Assembly (NCBI GenBank): GCA_947306475.1
Contig: CAMZGS010000006.1
Span: forward strand, 171,055-235,054
Direction: 5' to 3'
Origin: an uncultured Comamonas sp.
Lineage (GTDB): Bacteria > Pseudomonadota > Gammaproteobacteria > Burkholderiales > Burkholderiaceae_C
DNA: 64,000 nt
The notes beneath the pieces were generated by a model that had not been told where the DNA came from, ran no database searches, and saw nothing but the letters and a program-made list of their open reading frames with translations. Numbering within the stretch: position 1 is the first letter of the stretch; the number at the start of each line of letters is the position of its first letter. Positions 1 through 7,657 of the stretch are shown here, in pieces. The position numbers were made by a program, and so were the translations under genes.

Positions 1-1
1 T

Positions 2-310
2 GGCAACGAGCTGCCCGTGCTGCCGATGGCGGAAGTGGTCACCAGCTACTACCTGCGCATCCGCGTGGCCGACGAGGCCGGTGTGCTGGCCCAGATCACC
101 AGCCTGATTGCCGGTGCCAACATCAGCATCGACGCCGTGCTGCAGCGCGAGGCCGATGAAGTGGGTGGTGAAGGCTCGAACCAGACCGACCTCATCATCC
201 TGACGCACGATACCCGCGAAGGCGACATGAACGCCGCGCTGGCGCAGATCCAGGGTCTGCCCTCGGTGCTGGCACCCATCACCCGCATCCGCAAGGAAGA
301 GCTGAACTGA
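2..310 (+). CDS. hom: Homoserine dehydrogenase, C-terminal part (cut by window start)
   Basis: Only the last ~102 codons are present and the reading frame is open from base 2. Homoserine dehydrogenase reduces aspartate semialdehyde to homoserine in the threonine/methionine branch. The visible part is the C-terminal ACT regulatory domain, with the typical RVADEAGVLAQITSLIAG start, a NISIDAVLQ strand and a closing IRKEE. This domain is where threonine feedback acts in the family. The stop codon overlaps the thrC start by one base (TGATG), so the two genes are translationally coupled. The hom-thrC order is common in Proteobacteria. The identity rests on the ACT domain plus the neighbouring thrC. 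Confidence 0.9.
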   Translation, partial: GNELPVLPMAEVVTSYYLRIRVADEAGVLAQITSLIAGANISIDAVLQREADEVGGEGSNQTDLIILTHDTREGDMNAALAQIQGLPSVLAPITRIRKEELN

Positions 311-1734
311 TGCTGTACCTCTCGACCCGCGGTCATGCCGACCGCAAGCATTTCTGCGACATCCTGCTCGAAGGCCTGGCCTCCGATGGCGGCCTGTACC
401 TGCCCGAGCACTACCCGCAGATCGACGACGCCAGGCTGACCGCGCTGCGCAAGGTCTATGCCGAGCAGGGCTATGCGGCGCTGGCGTATGAAATCCTGTC
501 GCTGTACATCGACGACATTCCGGCCGACGACCTGCGCGCCCTGTGCGCCAAGACGTACACCAAGGAAGTCTTCGGCACCGATGCCATCGTGCCTGTGCGC
601 CAGCTGGAAAACAATCTGTACATCGAAGCCCTGTCCAACGGCCCCACACTGGCCTTCAAGGACATGGCCATGCAGCTGCTGGGCAATCTGTTCGAGTACG
701 AACTGAACCGCCGTGGCGAAGAACTGAACATCCTCGGAGCCACTTCGGGCGACACCGGCAGCGCGGCCGAATACGCCATGCGCGGCAAAAAGGGTGTGCG
801 CGTGTTCATGACCAGCCCCCACGGCCGCATGAGCCCCTTCCAGCAGGCACAGATGTTCTCGTTGCAGGACGAAAACATCCACAACCTCGCTATCGAAGGC
901 GTGTTTGATGACTGCCAGGACATCGTCAAGGCCGTCTCGAACGACCACGCCTTCAAGGCCAAGTACAAGATCGGCACCGTCAACTCCATCAACTGGGCGC
1001 GTCTGCTGGCCCAGGTGGTGTACTACTTTGCGGGCTATCTGCAGGTCACCAAGCACAACTTTGAAAAGGTGAGCTTCACCGTGCCCAGCGGCAACTTCGG
1101 CAATATCTGCGCAGGCCATGTGGCGCGTCAGATGGGCCTGCCGATTGCGCAGTTGGTGGTGGCGACCAACGAAAACGATGTGCTGGACGAGTTCTTCCGC
1201 ACGGGCGTTTATCAGGTGCGCGGTTCGGCCAACACCTATGAGACATCGAGCCCCTCGATGGACATCTCCAAGGCCAGCAACTTCGAACGCTTCATCTTTG
1301 ATCTGGTGGGCCGCGACGGCGAGCGCACGCGCCAGCTGTTTGCCGAAGGCGTGGCCAAGGATGGCAAGTTCGACCTGAGCCGTGATGAAGTCTTCCAGGA
1401 CGCGGCTATGAAGTACGGCTTTGTCAGCGGCAAGAGCACGCATGCCGACCGTTTGGCTACCATCAAGGACTGCTACGAGCGTCTGGGCCAGATGATCGAC
1501 ACCCACACTGCCGATGGCGTGAAGGTGGCGCGCGAGCACCTGGGCGCCGAGCCGATGATCGTGCTGGAAACTGCCCTGCCGATCAAATTTGCCGCGACCA
1601 TCGAGGAAGCCCTGGGCCGTCAGCCGGATCGCCCAGCCAAGTTTGAAGGCATTGAGGACCTGCCCAAGCGCGTGGTCGTCATGCCTGCGGATGTGGAGCA
1701 GGTCAAGGCCTATATCCAGCAGCACTGCGATTGA
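310..1734 (+). CDS. thrC: Threonine synthase
   Basis: 474 aa. This PLP enzyme converts O-phosphohomoserine to threonine and phosphate in the cytoplasm. The N-terminal domain carries MLYLSTRG and the YLPEHYP segment typical of proteobacterial ThrC. The PLP lysine lies in NGPTLAFKDMAMQ (Lys117), followed by the phosphate-binding GATSGDTGSAAEYA and the VPSGNFGNICAG loop. Length matches the long form found in Gram-negatives. The ATG overlaps the hom stop, which settles the start. An 11-bp hairpin terminator follows about 140 bases downstream, so hom-thrC looks like the end of its operon. Confidence 0.97.
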   Translation: MLYLSTRGHADRKHFCDILLEGLASDGGLYLPEHYPQIDDARLTALRKVYAEQGYAALAYEILSLYIDDIPADDLRALCAKTYTKEVFGTDAIVPVRQLENNLYIEALSNGPTLAFKDMAMQLLGNLFEYELNRRGEELNILGATSGDTGSAAEYAMRGKKGVRVFMTSPHGRMSPFQQAQMFSLQDENIHNLAIEGVFDDCQDIVKAVSNDHAFKAKYKIGTVNSINWARLLAQVVYYFAGYLQVTKHNFEKVSFTVPSGNFGNICAGHVARQMGLPIAQLVVATNENDVLDEFFRTGVYQVRGSANTYETSSPSMDISKASNFERFIFDLVGRDGERTRQLFAEGVAKDGKFDLSRDEVFQDAAMKYGFVSGKSTHADRLATIKDCYERLGQMIDTHTADGVKVAREHLGAEPMIVLETALPIKFAATIEEALGRQPDRPAKFEGIEDLPKRVVVMPADVEQVKAYIQQHCD

Positions 1735-1751
1735 AGGGAAGGTTGCTCTTG

Positions 1752-1842
1752 AAAAGAGAGCTGTTTGCGCTGATTGGATATGGTTTTCAGGTTGAAAGCA
1801 TATTGAAAATACCAATGGTAAAGCGCATACAGCTCCGTTTTG
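1752..1842. repeat. Dispersed palindromic element, copy 1 (long form)
   Basis: The outer arms GAGCTGTTTGCGCT (1758-1771) and AGCGCATACAGCTC (1822-1835) are inverted repeats with one mismatch. Inner arms TTGGATATGGTTTTCA and TTGAAAATACCAA form a second stem. It lies between thrC and its terminator-like hairpin. It matches the same two-stem layout seen at 30667, 33862, 50953, 55250 and 61315. Confidence 0.75.
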
Positions 1843-1876
1843 TAGAGCGTTGACCTTATCCGCTATCTGCACTCCG

Positions 1877-1908
1877 ACGGCGCTTGGCAACCAAGCGCCG
1901 TTTGTTAT
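1877..1908 (+). terminator. Rho-independent terminator after thrC
   Basis: ACGGCGCTTGG and CCAAGCGCCGT form a perfect 11-bp stem with loop CAA, followed by TTGTTATT. It ends hom-thrC transcription ahead of mobB. Confidence 0.8.
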
Positions 1909-1932
1909 TGGGAAGAAAGGAAAGCGCACACC

Positions 1933-2505
1933 ATGAAAGCTCTGGGTTTTGCTGCGTACTCTGGCATGGGCAAGACCACCTTGCTGGAGCAGCTGATCGC
2001 CGCGCTGCGCGCGCGCGGGCAGCGTGTCTCGACCGTCAAACATGCCCACCATGATGTGGACATCGACATTCCGGGCAAAGACAGCTGGCGCCACCGCCAG
2101 GCTGGCGCTTCGGAAGTGCTGCTGGTCTGCGACAGGCGCCTGGCCTTGGTGCGTGAGTTTGAAGCCGAGCAAGACCTGGACGTGCATGCCATGCTGGCCG
2201 AGCTGGATCAGCGCGTGGACTGGGTGCTGATCGAGGGCTTCAAGCACGGCGATCTGCCCAAGGTGGAAATCTGGCGTGCCCCTGACGCCGATAGTGGCAA
2301 ACCGGCCAAACCCCTGCGTTTCCCCGATGATCCGCAGGTGGTGGCTGTGGCTACCGACAACGTGGCCGTCTTGCCCGTGCAGCCGCCTGCACACATCACG
2401 CTGCTGGATTTGAACCAGCCGGTGCAGATTGCCGACTGGATGCTGGCCAACGCCGCACGTTTTGAATACCAGGCCCCACAGGGCCAGACAAGCAACAAGG
2501 AGTAA
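1933..2505 (+). CDS. mobB: Molybdopterin-guanine dinucleotide biosynthesis adaptor MobB
   Basis: 190 aa. MobB is a P-loop GTP-binding adaptor that helps MobA attach GMP to molybdopterin. The Walker A motif is near the N terminus (SGMGKTTLLEQL, residues ~9-20). It is followed by STVKHAHHDVDIDIPGKDSWRHRQAGA, here split in the family between the KHAHH strand and the DSWRHR loop, and by the LIEGFKHG motif (~residues 97-105) diagnostic of MobB. It ends 5 bases before moeA, so mobB-moeA-moaD form a molybdenum-cofactor operon. The C-terminal ~45 residues are longer than in E. coli MobB. Start is ATG after a weak purine run. Confidence 0.93.
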   Translation: MKALGFAAYSGMGKTTLLEQLIAALRARGQRVSTVKHAHHDVDIDIPGKDSWRHRQAGASEVLLVCDRRLALVREFEAEQDLDVHAMLAELDQRVDWVLIEGFKHGDLPKVEIWRAPDADSGKPAKPLRFPDDPQVVAVATDNVAVLPVQPPAHITLLDLNQPVQIADWMLANAARFEYQAPQGQTSNKE

Positions 2506-2510
2506 TCCAC

Positions 2511-3743
2511 ATGATGACGACTTTGGATGAAGCGCTGGCCGCCGTGCTGGCCCAGGCCGAACCCCTGGGTGTGGAGCAGGTGGATTTGTGCAGCGCCGAC
2601 GGCCGCGTGCTGCGCGCCGACTGCATCTCGGCCCTGCAGGTGCCGCCGCAGGACAACTCCGCCATGGACGGCTATGCCGTGCGCGTGGCAGACATCACTG
2701 CCGCCGGCGTGGCGCTGCCCGTGAGCCAGCGCATTCCCGCCGGCCATGTGGGCACGCCACTGCAGCCCGGCACCGTGGCCCGCATCTTTACCGGCGCACC
2801 CGTGCCCCCCGGTGCAGACGCGGTGCTGATGCAGGAAGACACCCAGGTGCTCGATGATGGCCGCGTACAGTTCAACGCTGTACCCAAGCTGGGCCAGAAC
2901 ATCCGCCGCGCGGGCGAAGACATTGCCCTGCACAGCACGGTGCTGAGCCGTGGCATGCGCCTGACACCTGCAGCCGTGGGCCTGGCCGCCAGCATTGGCA
3001 TGGCTGAGCTGCCCGTGGGTCGCAAGCCCCGCGTGGCGCTGTTCTCCACGGGCGATGAACTGGTGCTGCCCGGCACCGTGGCGCCGCAGGACATGCGCCC
3101 CGGCAGCATCTACAACAGCAACCGCTACTTCCTGCGTGCGCTGCTGCAGCGCCTGGGCTGTGAGGTGGTCGATGGCGGCATCCTGCCTGACAACCTGGAG
3201 CAGACCGCAGCAGCCATTCACGAGGTGGCGCAGGCATGCGATCTGGTGCTCTCCAGCGCCGGTGTCTCCGTGGGTGAGGAAGACCACGTCAAGCCCGCCG
3301 TGGAGCAGCAGGGCGAGCTGAACCTGTGGAAGATCGCCATCAAGCCCGGCAAGCCTTTTGCCTATGGCAAGCTGTTCCGCAACGGCAAGGATGCATCTGG
3401 CGGCGTGGCGCATTTCATGGGCCTGCCCGGCAATCCCGTGTCCAGCTTCATCACCTTCCTGCTGCTGGTGCGCCCCTTTGTATTGCGCCTGCAGGGCATG
3501 CAGGATGTCGCGCCCAAGGCCGTGGAGGTGGTGGCGCAGTTTGACTGGCTGAAAAACGAAAAGCGCCGCGAATTCCTGCGGGCGCGCCACACCGGCAACG
3601 GTGGGCTGGAGCTGTTTGGCAATCAGGGCTCGGGCGTGCTGACCTCCACAGTCTGGGGCGATGGTCTGATCGACAACCCGCCGCTGACGCAGATCCGCAA
3701 AGGCGACACCGTGCGCTTTATCCCGTTCACCGAGCTGATGTAA
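2511..3743 (+). CDS. moeA: Molybdopterin molybdotransferase MoeA
   Basis: 410 aa. MoeA inserts molybdate into adenylated molybdopterin. Visible signatures are QDNSAMDGYAVR in the N-terminal domain, RIFTGAPVPPGADAV, RRAGEDI, and the central MoCF-binding region with ALFSTGDEL, PGSIYNSN, the VSVGEEDHVK loop and GLPGNPVSS. The length fits the family. A second ATG directly follows the first (MM), so the exact start is uncertain by one codon. AAGGAG lies just upstream, at the end of mobB. moaD follows after 18 bases. In many bacteria MoeA acts downstream of MoaD/MoaE, but no moaE is seen here. Confidence 0.97.
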   Translation: MMTTLDEALAAVLAQAEPLGVEQVDLCSADGRVLRADCISALQVPPQDNSAMDGYAVRVADITAAGVALPVSQRIPAGHVGTPLQPGTVARIFTGAPVPPGADAVLMQEDTQVLDDGRVQFNAVPKLGQNIRRAGEDIALHSTVLSRGMRLTPAAVGLAASIGMAELPVGRKPRVALFSTGDELVLPGTVAPQDMRPGSIYNSNRYFLRALLQRLGCEVVDGGILPDNLEQTAAAIHEVAQACDLVLSSAGVSVGEEDHVKPAVEQQGELNLWKIAIKPGKPFAYGKLFRNGKDASGGVAHFMGLPGNPVSSFITFLLLVRPFVLRLQGMQDVAPKAVEVVAQFDWLKNEKRREFLRARHTGNGGLELFGNQGSGVLTSTVWGDGLIDNPPLTQIRKGDTVRFIPFTELM

Positions 3744-3761
3744 GTACCCCAGGAGAAAGCC

Positions 3762-4013
3762 ATGCAGATTACCGTGCGCTACTTTGCCTCCATCCGCGAG
3801 GCCATGGGTACCGGCAGCGAGGAGCTGGACACCAGCGCCACCACCGTCGGCGCGCTGCGCGAAGCACTGATGACCCGCAGCGAGGCGGCGGCGCAGGCGC
3901 TGGCCCACGGCAAGGCCGTGCGCATGGCGCTCAATCAGGACATGTGCAGCGCGGATGCGGTGCTCAAGGCGGGGGATGAGGTGGCGTTCTTCCCGCCCGT
4001 TACCGGTGGCTAG
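3762..4013 (+). CDS. moaD: Molybdopterin synthase small subunit MoaD
   Basis: 83 aa with a ubiquitin-like fold. MoaD is the sulfur carrier of molybdopterin synthase, and its C-terminal Gly-Gly becomes the thiocarboxylate. The sequence begins MQITVRYFASIREAMG and ends FFPPVTGG, exactly as expected, with the DEVAFFPPVTGG tail of the family. AGGAGA sits about 8 bases before the ATG. The partner moaE is usually the next gene in related genomes, but here the following 240 bases hold no open frame resembling it. The large subunit must be encoded elsewhere. Confidence 0.95.
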   Translation: MQITVRYFASIREAMGTGSEELDTSATTVGALREALMTRSEAAAQALAHGKAVRMALNQDMCSADAVLKAGDEVAFFPPVTGG

Positions 4014-4134
4014 AGATTGCGGCGCAATTGCCGCTCGTTGGCGGTGAGATCGACGTAGTACGTGCAGGATGCGAGCAGGTGCTGCTTATTTGTAGCTATC
4101 TGTCGTTATCTTGTGGTGAAAAATCATGCAACTT

Positions 4135-4158
4135 GCCCGCTTTTGCGGGCATTTTTTT
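4135..4158 (+). terminator. Rho-independent terminator upstream of bioM
   Basis: GCCCGC-TTTT-GCGGGC followed by ATTTTTTTG. It closes the mob/moe/moa operon. The rest of the 4014-4254 gap shows no gene, only a short GCGGC/GCCGC hairpin near 4020-4035. Confidence 0.85.
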
Positions 4159-4254
4159 GTCTGGCAGTTTTTCGACCCTGTTGGCAGCATTGGGCGCAAA
4201 GGCCTTCCTAGAATCCTTCAGGCTTGCACAGGCAAGCGCATGGAATTGAAGGCA

Positions 4255-5010
4255 ATGACGGTGAATCTTCCAGACAACGGATCGGCAGGCTGGCAATTGC
4301 AGGGCATTGCGCTGCGCCGGGGGCAGACCCAGGTGTTCAGCGACTTGCACCTGCAACTGCGCGAGGCGCGCATTGGCCTGATTGGCCACAACGGTGCGGG
4401 CAAGACCAGTCTGCTGCGCCTGCTGGCTGGGCTGGAGCAGCCCCAGCAGGGGCAGGTGCTGTGGCAGGGGCAGGTGCATGACGGCGCGCCCAGCCGCAGG
4501 GTGGGGCTGATGTTTCAGAACCCGGACGACCAGATCATCTTCCCCACCGTGCAGGAGGAGCTGCAACTGTCCTGGCAAAGCGCGCATGGCGGCAGCCGCA
4601 AGCAGGCGTTGGCCGGGGTGCTCGAATTCTTGCAGCAGCGCGGCCTGGCGCACTGGGCGCAGCGGGCCGTGGGCAGCCTCAGTCAAGGCCAGCGCCAGTG
4701 GGTCTGCTGGCTGGCCATGCAGGTGGCCCAGCCCCAGGTGTTGCTGCTGGATGAACCATTCGCCAGCCTGGATCTGCCCGGCCAGTTGCGCCTGGCCGCC
4801 GACATTGCCGCCTGCCCGCAGCAGGTGCTGCTCTCCACCCACGTGCTGGACTATGTGCGCGACTTTGAGCGCGTGCTCTGGCTGGAGCAGGGCCAGGTGC
4901 GCATGGATGGACCGGGCGCCCAGGTGTGCACGGCGTACGAGGAAGCGGTGCGCGCCCAGGCCCGGCAGGGTGGGTGGAGCTGGGATCAGGCCGGGGCGCA
5001 GCATGGGTAG
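4255..5010 (+). CDS. bioM: Biotin ECF transporter ATPase BioM
   Basis: 251 aa. This is the ABC-type ATPase (A component) that energises BioNY biotin uptake at the inner membrane. It has Walker A GHNGAGKTSLLRLLAG (residues ~44-59), a Q-loop MFQNPDDQI, the signature LSQGQRQ and Walker B VLLLDEPFASLD. The MFQNPDDQI(I)F Q-loop is typical of ECF A components. The ATG at 4255 is preferred because GAAGG precedes it by ~5 bases; the ATG at 4240 has no such site. The end overlaps bioN by 8 bases. The substrate assignment comes from the bioY gene two positions downstream. Confidence 0.9.
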   Translation: MTVNLPDNGSAGWQLQGIALRRGQTQVFSDLHLQLREARIGLIGHNGAGKTSLLRLLAGLEQPQQGQVLWQGQVHDGAPSRRVGLMFQNPDDQIIFPTVQEELQLSWQSAHGGSRKQALAGVLEFLQQRGLAHWAQRAVGSLSQGQRQWVCWLAMQVAQPQVLLLDEPFASLDLPGQLRLAADIAACPQQVLLSTHVLDYVRDFERVLWLEQGQVRMDGPGAQVCTAYEEAVRAQARQGGWSWDQAGAQHG

Positions 5011-5593
5011 TTTGTATAGCGAGCAGCGCACGTGGTTACACGGTTTTCGGGCAGGTTTCAAGTTGCTTTGCTTGGCTGGCGCGGGGATCGTGCTCTTTAT
5101 CTTGCAGCAGCCGTGGCAATTGGCGCTGGCGGCGTTGCTGTGCGCCGTGCTGCTGGCCAGTCTGGGTGCGGCGCTGGTGCCGGTGCGGCGCTTGTTGGTG
5201 GCAGTGCTGGTGGCGGCGCTCCTGGTGGCGGGCTTTCATGCCGTGCTGGGCGATTGGGCGCAGGGGGCGGTGAGTGCGCTGCGCCTGGCCTGCGCGTCCG
5301 GTCTGGGCGCGGCGCTGACGGTGAGCACGCGCACCGGTGATGTGGTGGATGTGCTGGAGTGGCTGCTGCAGCCGCTGCGCGTGCTGGGCCTCAATCCGCA
5401 GCGCCTGTCGCTGCAGCTGGGCCTGATGCTGCGCTTTACCGAGCACTTTTTTGTGCAATGGGGCAAGCTGGACGATGCCTACCGCCTGCGCACCGGCCAG
5501 CGCGGCAGCTGGCGTCTGCTGGCCCCCCTGGCGGTACACATGCTGCAAACCGCGCGGCGCGTGGCCGATGCCTTGTTTGTGCGCCTGGGTTAA
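5003..5593 (+). CDS. bioN: Biotin ECF transporter transmembrane subunit BioN
   Basis: 196 aa. This is the T component (CbiQ/EcfT family) that couples BioM to the substrate-binding BioY. It has four to five hydrophobic segments between residues ~20 and 110, and ends with an amphipathic region (FVQWGKLDDAYRLR, then AVHMLQTARRVADAL) matching the coupling helices of the family. The start overlaps the bioM end (GCATGGGTAG), giving coupled translation. The longer upstream reading frame is only the out-of-frame shadow of bioM. At ~200 residues it is a short but normal BioN. Confidence 0.88.
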   Translation: MGSLYSEQRTWLHGFRAGFKLLCLAGAGIVLFILQQPWQLALAALLCAVLLASLGAALVPVRRLLVAVLVAALLVAGFHAVLGDWAQGAVSALRLACASGLGAALTVSTRTGDVVDVLEWLLQPLRVLGLNPQRLSLQLGLMLRFTEHFFVQWGKLDDAYRLRTGQRGSWRLLAPLAVHMLQTARRVADALFVRLG

Positions 5594-5626
5594 GGGCGCG
5601 CCTACGTTCAATCGAGGAGATATGAC

Positions 5627-6214
5627 ATGAACACCGTGAACACGCTCAGTCGGCGCGGCGCGCAGTCGCTGTCCCTGGTGGCGCTGTGCGCGGCCCTGAT
5701 GGCCGTGCTGGGGCTGATCCCCAAAATCGACCTGCCCTTTGGCGTGCCCATCACGCTGCAATCGCTGGGCGTGATGCTGGCCGGTTGTCTGCTGGGCGGC
5801 TGGCGCGGCTTTCAGGCGCTGGTGCTGTTTTTGCTGGCGGTGGCCGTCGGGTTGCCGCTGCTGGCAGGGGGACGCGGGGGGCTGGGTGTTTTCATGCTGC
5901 CTTCGGCAGGCTATCTGGTGGGCTATGCCTTTGCCGCTGGGGCCACGGGGCTGATCATGGGGTGGCTGCCGCGCAGCAGCCCCAGACAGGCGGCGCTGAG
6001 CGCTTTTATCGCCTCGCTGCTGGGTGGGGTGCTGCTGCTGCACGCCATGGGCATTGCCGGTCTGGTGGGCATTGCCGGTATGGCACCGATGCAGGCGCTG
6101 TGGCTGGATATGGCCTTTGTGCCGGGCGATCTGCTCAAGTGCGTGCTTTGCGCCATGGTGGTCTATAGCGTGGCCAAGGCGCTGCCGGACTGGCCGTTCG
6201 GGGGGCGGGCGTGA
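5627..6214 (+). CDS. bioY: Biotin ECF transporter substrate-binding subunit BioY
   Basis: 195 aa integral membrane S component that binds biotin. Family marks are LSLVALCAALMAVLGLIPKI, LPFGVPITLQSLGVMLAGCL and the glycine-rich GLPLLAGGRGGLGVFMLPSAGYLVG segment, here split at the GG turn, with six predicted membrane helices. AGGAGA precedes the ATG. The stop overlaps the next gene (GTGA). The full bioMNY set means energised rather than solitary BioY uptake. No biotin-synthesis genes are in the window, so dependence on uptake cannot be judged. Confidence 0.94.
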   Translation: MNTVNTLSRRGAQSLSLVALCAALMAVLGLIPKIDLPFGVPITLQSLGVMLAGCLLGGWRGFQALVLFLLAVAVGLPLLAGGRGGLGVFMLPSAGYLVGYAFAAGATGLIMGWLPRSSPRQAALSAFIASLLGGVLLLHAMGIAGLVGIAGMAPMQALWLDMAFVPGDLLKCVLCAMVVYSVAKALPDWPFGGRA

Positions 6215-7656
6215 GCATGGTTCATCCATCGGCGCCGCCATGGCGGCTGGTGCACCAGTGCGTGGCGCATTGGGCGCAGCAGCGGCCCCAGGCCCTGGCG
6301 TTGTGCAGCGAGGGCGAGCAGCTCAGCTTTGCCCAATTGCACCAGCGCGTGCAGGCGGCAGCGCAAGCGCTGGTGCAGGCGCGGGCAGCGCATACCGTGC
6401 TGCTGCCATTGCAGGCGGGCGTGGTCGAGAGCCTGGTGCAGTTTGTGGCGGTGCTGGCCAGTGGCCGCTGCGCCGCGCTGGGCGATAGCGCCTGGCCCCT
6501 GGCGATGGAGCAATCGGTGCGCGCCGCGCTGGATGCGCTGCCCGCGTACGTGGCGCAGCAGCCCGATCTGGCGCCGTTTTACATCGGCTTCACCTCGGGC
6601 AGCTCGGGGCGGCCCAAGGGCTTTCGGCGCCACCATCGCTCGTGGGTGGAAAGTTTTGTCGCCACGCAGGACACCTTCCCGCAGGTGCTGCAGGGGCCGG
6701 TGCTGGCGCCGGGACGCATGGGGCATTCGCTGTTTCTGTTTGCCGCTCTGCTGGGTCTGTGGACCGGGCAGGGCACGCTGGTGCAGGAAAGGTTTTCTGC
6801 CGAGCAGACCTGGGCGCAGTTGCAGCAGCACCCAGGCTGCACCCTGGTGGCAGTGCCCAGCCAGCTCATGCTGCTGATGCAACTGGCCGCGCGCAAAGGC
6901 TGGGCGCCACTGACGCAGCCACGCCTAGTGCTGATCAGCGGCGCGCGCTGGATGCGCGAGCACACACCGCGCCTGCGCCAGCTGCTGCCCCAGGCGCGCG
7001 TGGTGGAGTTCTACGGCGCCTCCGAGGCCAGCTACATCGCCTGGATGGAGGTGGATCCGCAGGCGCACCCGCAGGTGGTGGGCCAGCCCTTTGGGCAGGT
7101 AGAGCTGCGCATTGGCGATGCGCCCGATGCGCCGCAGCCGCCCGGAAGCGTGGGGCGCATCTGGATGCGCAGCCCGATGCTGTTCATGGACTATGTGCAC
7201 GCGCACGATGGCTCGGCCGCCCAGCGCGTGGGCGACTGGCTCACCGTGCACGACATGGGCTGGCTCGATGCGCATGGCCGCCTGCACCTGTGCGGGCGCG
7301 CCAGCCGCATGCTGGTCACGCAAGGCAAAAACCTGTTCCCTGAAGAAGTCGAGGTGCGCCTGCTGCAGCATCCGGCCATCGCCCAGGCCAGCGTGCACGG
7401 TCAGGCCGATGGGCTGCGCGGCCAGCGCGTGCATGCTGTGCTGCTGGGCGCAGGCGATCTGCCCGCACCCAGCGCCTTGGCCGCGTGGTGCCAGGCGGCG
7501 CTGGAGCCCTACAAAACCCCGCGCCGCTGGTGGCGCTGGACGGGCACCTGGCCGCAGACGCACAGCGGCAAGACCGACCATGCTGCCTTGCAGGCGGCCG
7601 TGGCACAGGCGCTGCAAGGCCAGGTACCAGCGCAGCTGCGGCCCTGGGGCGTTTGA
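6211..7656 (+). CDS. AMP-forming acyl-CoA synthetase linked to biotin uptake (YhfT-like)
   Basis: 481 aa member of the ANL superfamily, which activates a carboxylate with ATP and transfers it to CoA. The P-loop is GFTSGSSGRPKGF (~residues 127-139). The middle has VVEFYGASEASYIAW, and the hinge/C-domain has HDMGWLDAHGRLHLCGR and the catalytic lysine region HSGKTD near the end. The substrate is not evident. It starts with GTG overlapping the bioY stop; an in-frame ATG two codons later is the alternative. The neighbouring thiolase-like gene follows by one base. B. subtilis carries the same trio (yhfU=bioY, yhfT, yhfS), so a role tied to biotin or its pimelate precursor is a reasonable inference. 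Confidence 0.85.
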   Translation: MSMVHPSAPPWRLVHQCVAHWAQQRPQALALCSEGEQLSFAQLHQRVQAAAQALVQARAAHTVLLPLQAGVVESLVQFVAVLASGRCAALGDSAWPLAMEQSVRAALDALPAYVAQQPDLAPFYIGFTSGSSGRPKGFRRHHRSWVESFVATQDTFPQVLQGPVLAPGRMGHSLFLFAALLGLWTGQGTLVQERFSAEQTWAQLQQHPGCTLVAVPSQLMLLMQLAARKGWAPLTQPRLVLISGARWMREHTPRLRQLLPQARVVEFYGASEASYIAWMEVDPQAHPQVVGQPFGQVELRIGDAPDAPQPPGSVGRIWMRSPMLFMDYVHAHDGSAAQRVGDWLTVHDMGWLDAHGRLHLCGRASRMLVTQGKNLFPEEVEVRLLQHPAIAQASVHGQADGLRGQRVHAVLLGAGDLPAPSALAAWCQAALEPYKTPRRWWRWTGTWPQTHSGKTDHAALQAAVAQALQGQVPAQLRPWGV

Positions 7657-7657
7657 G

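Noticed and set aside
49..2394. 781-aa minus-strand open frame across hom, thrC and mobB
   Set aside because: It is antisense to three well-recognised genes and its His/Gln-rich translation matches no family; it is a by-product of high GC.
4060..4130. Possible biotin-regulator operator upstream of bioM
   Set aside because: The stretch around TAGCTATCTGTCGTTATC has no convincing palindrome of the BioR or BirA type.
4028..4249. 73-aa open frame between moaD and bioM
   Set aside because: It reads through a clear terminator hairpin and into the bioM start; not related to MoaE or any known small protein.
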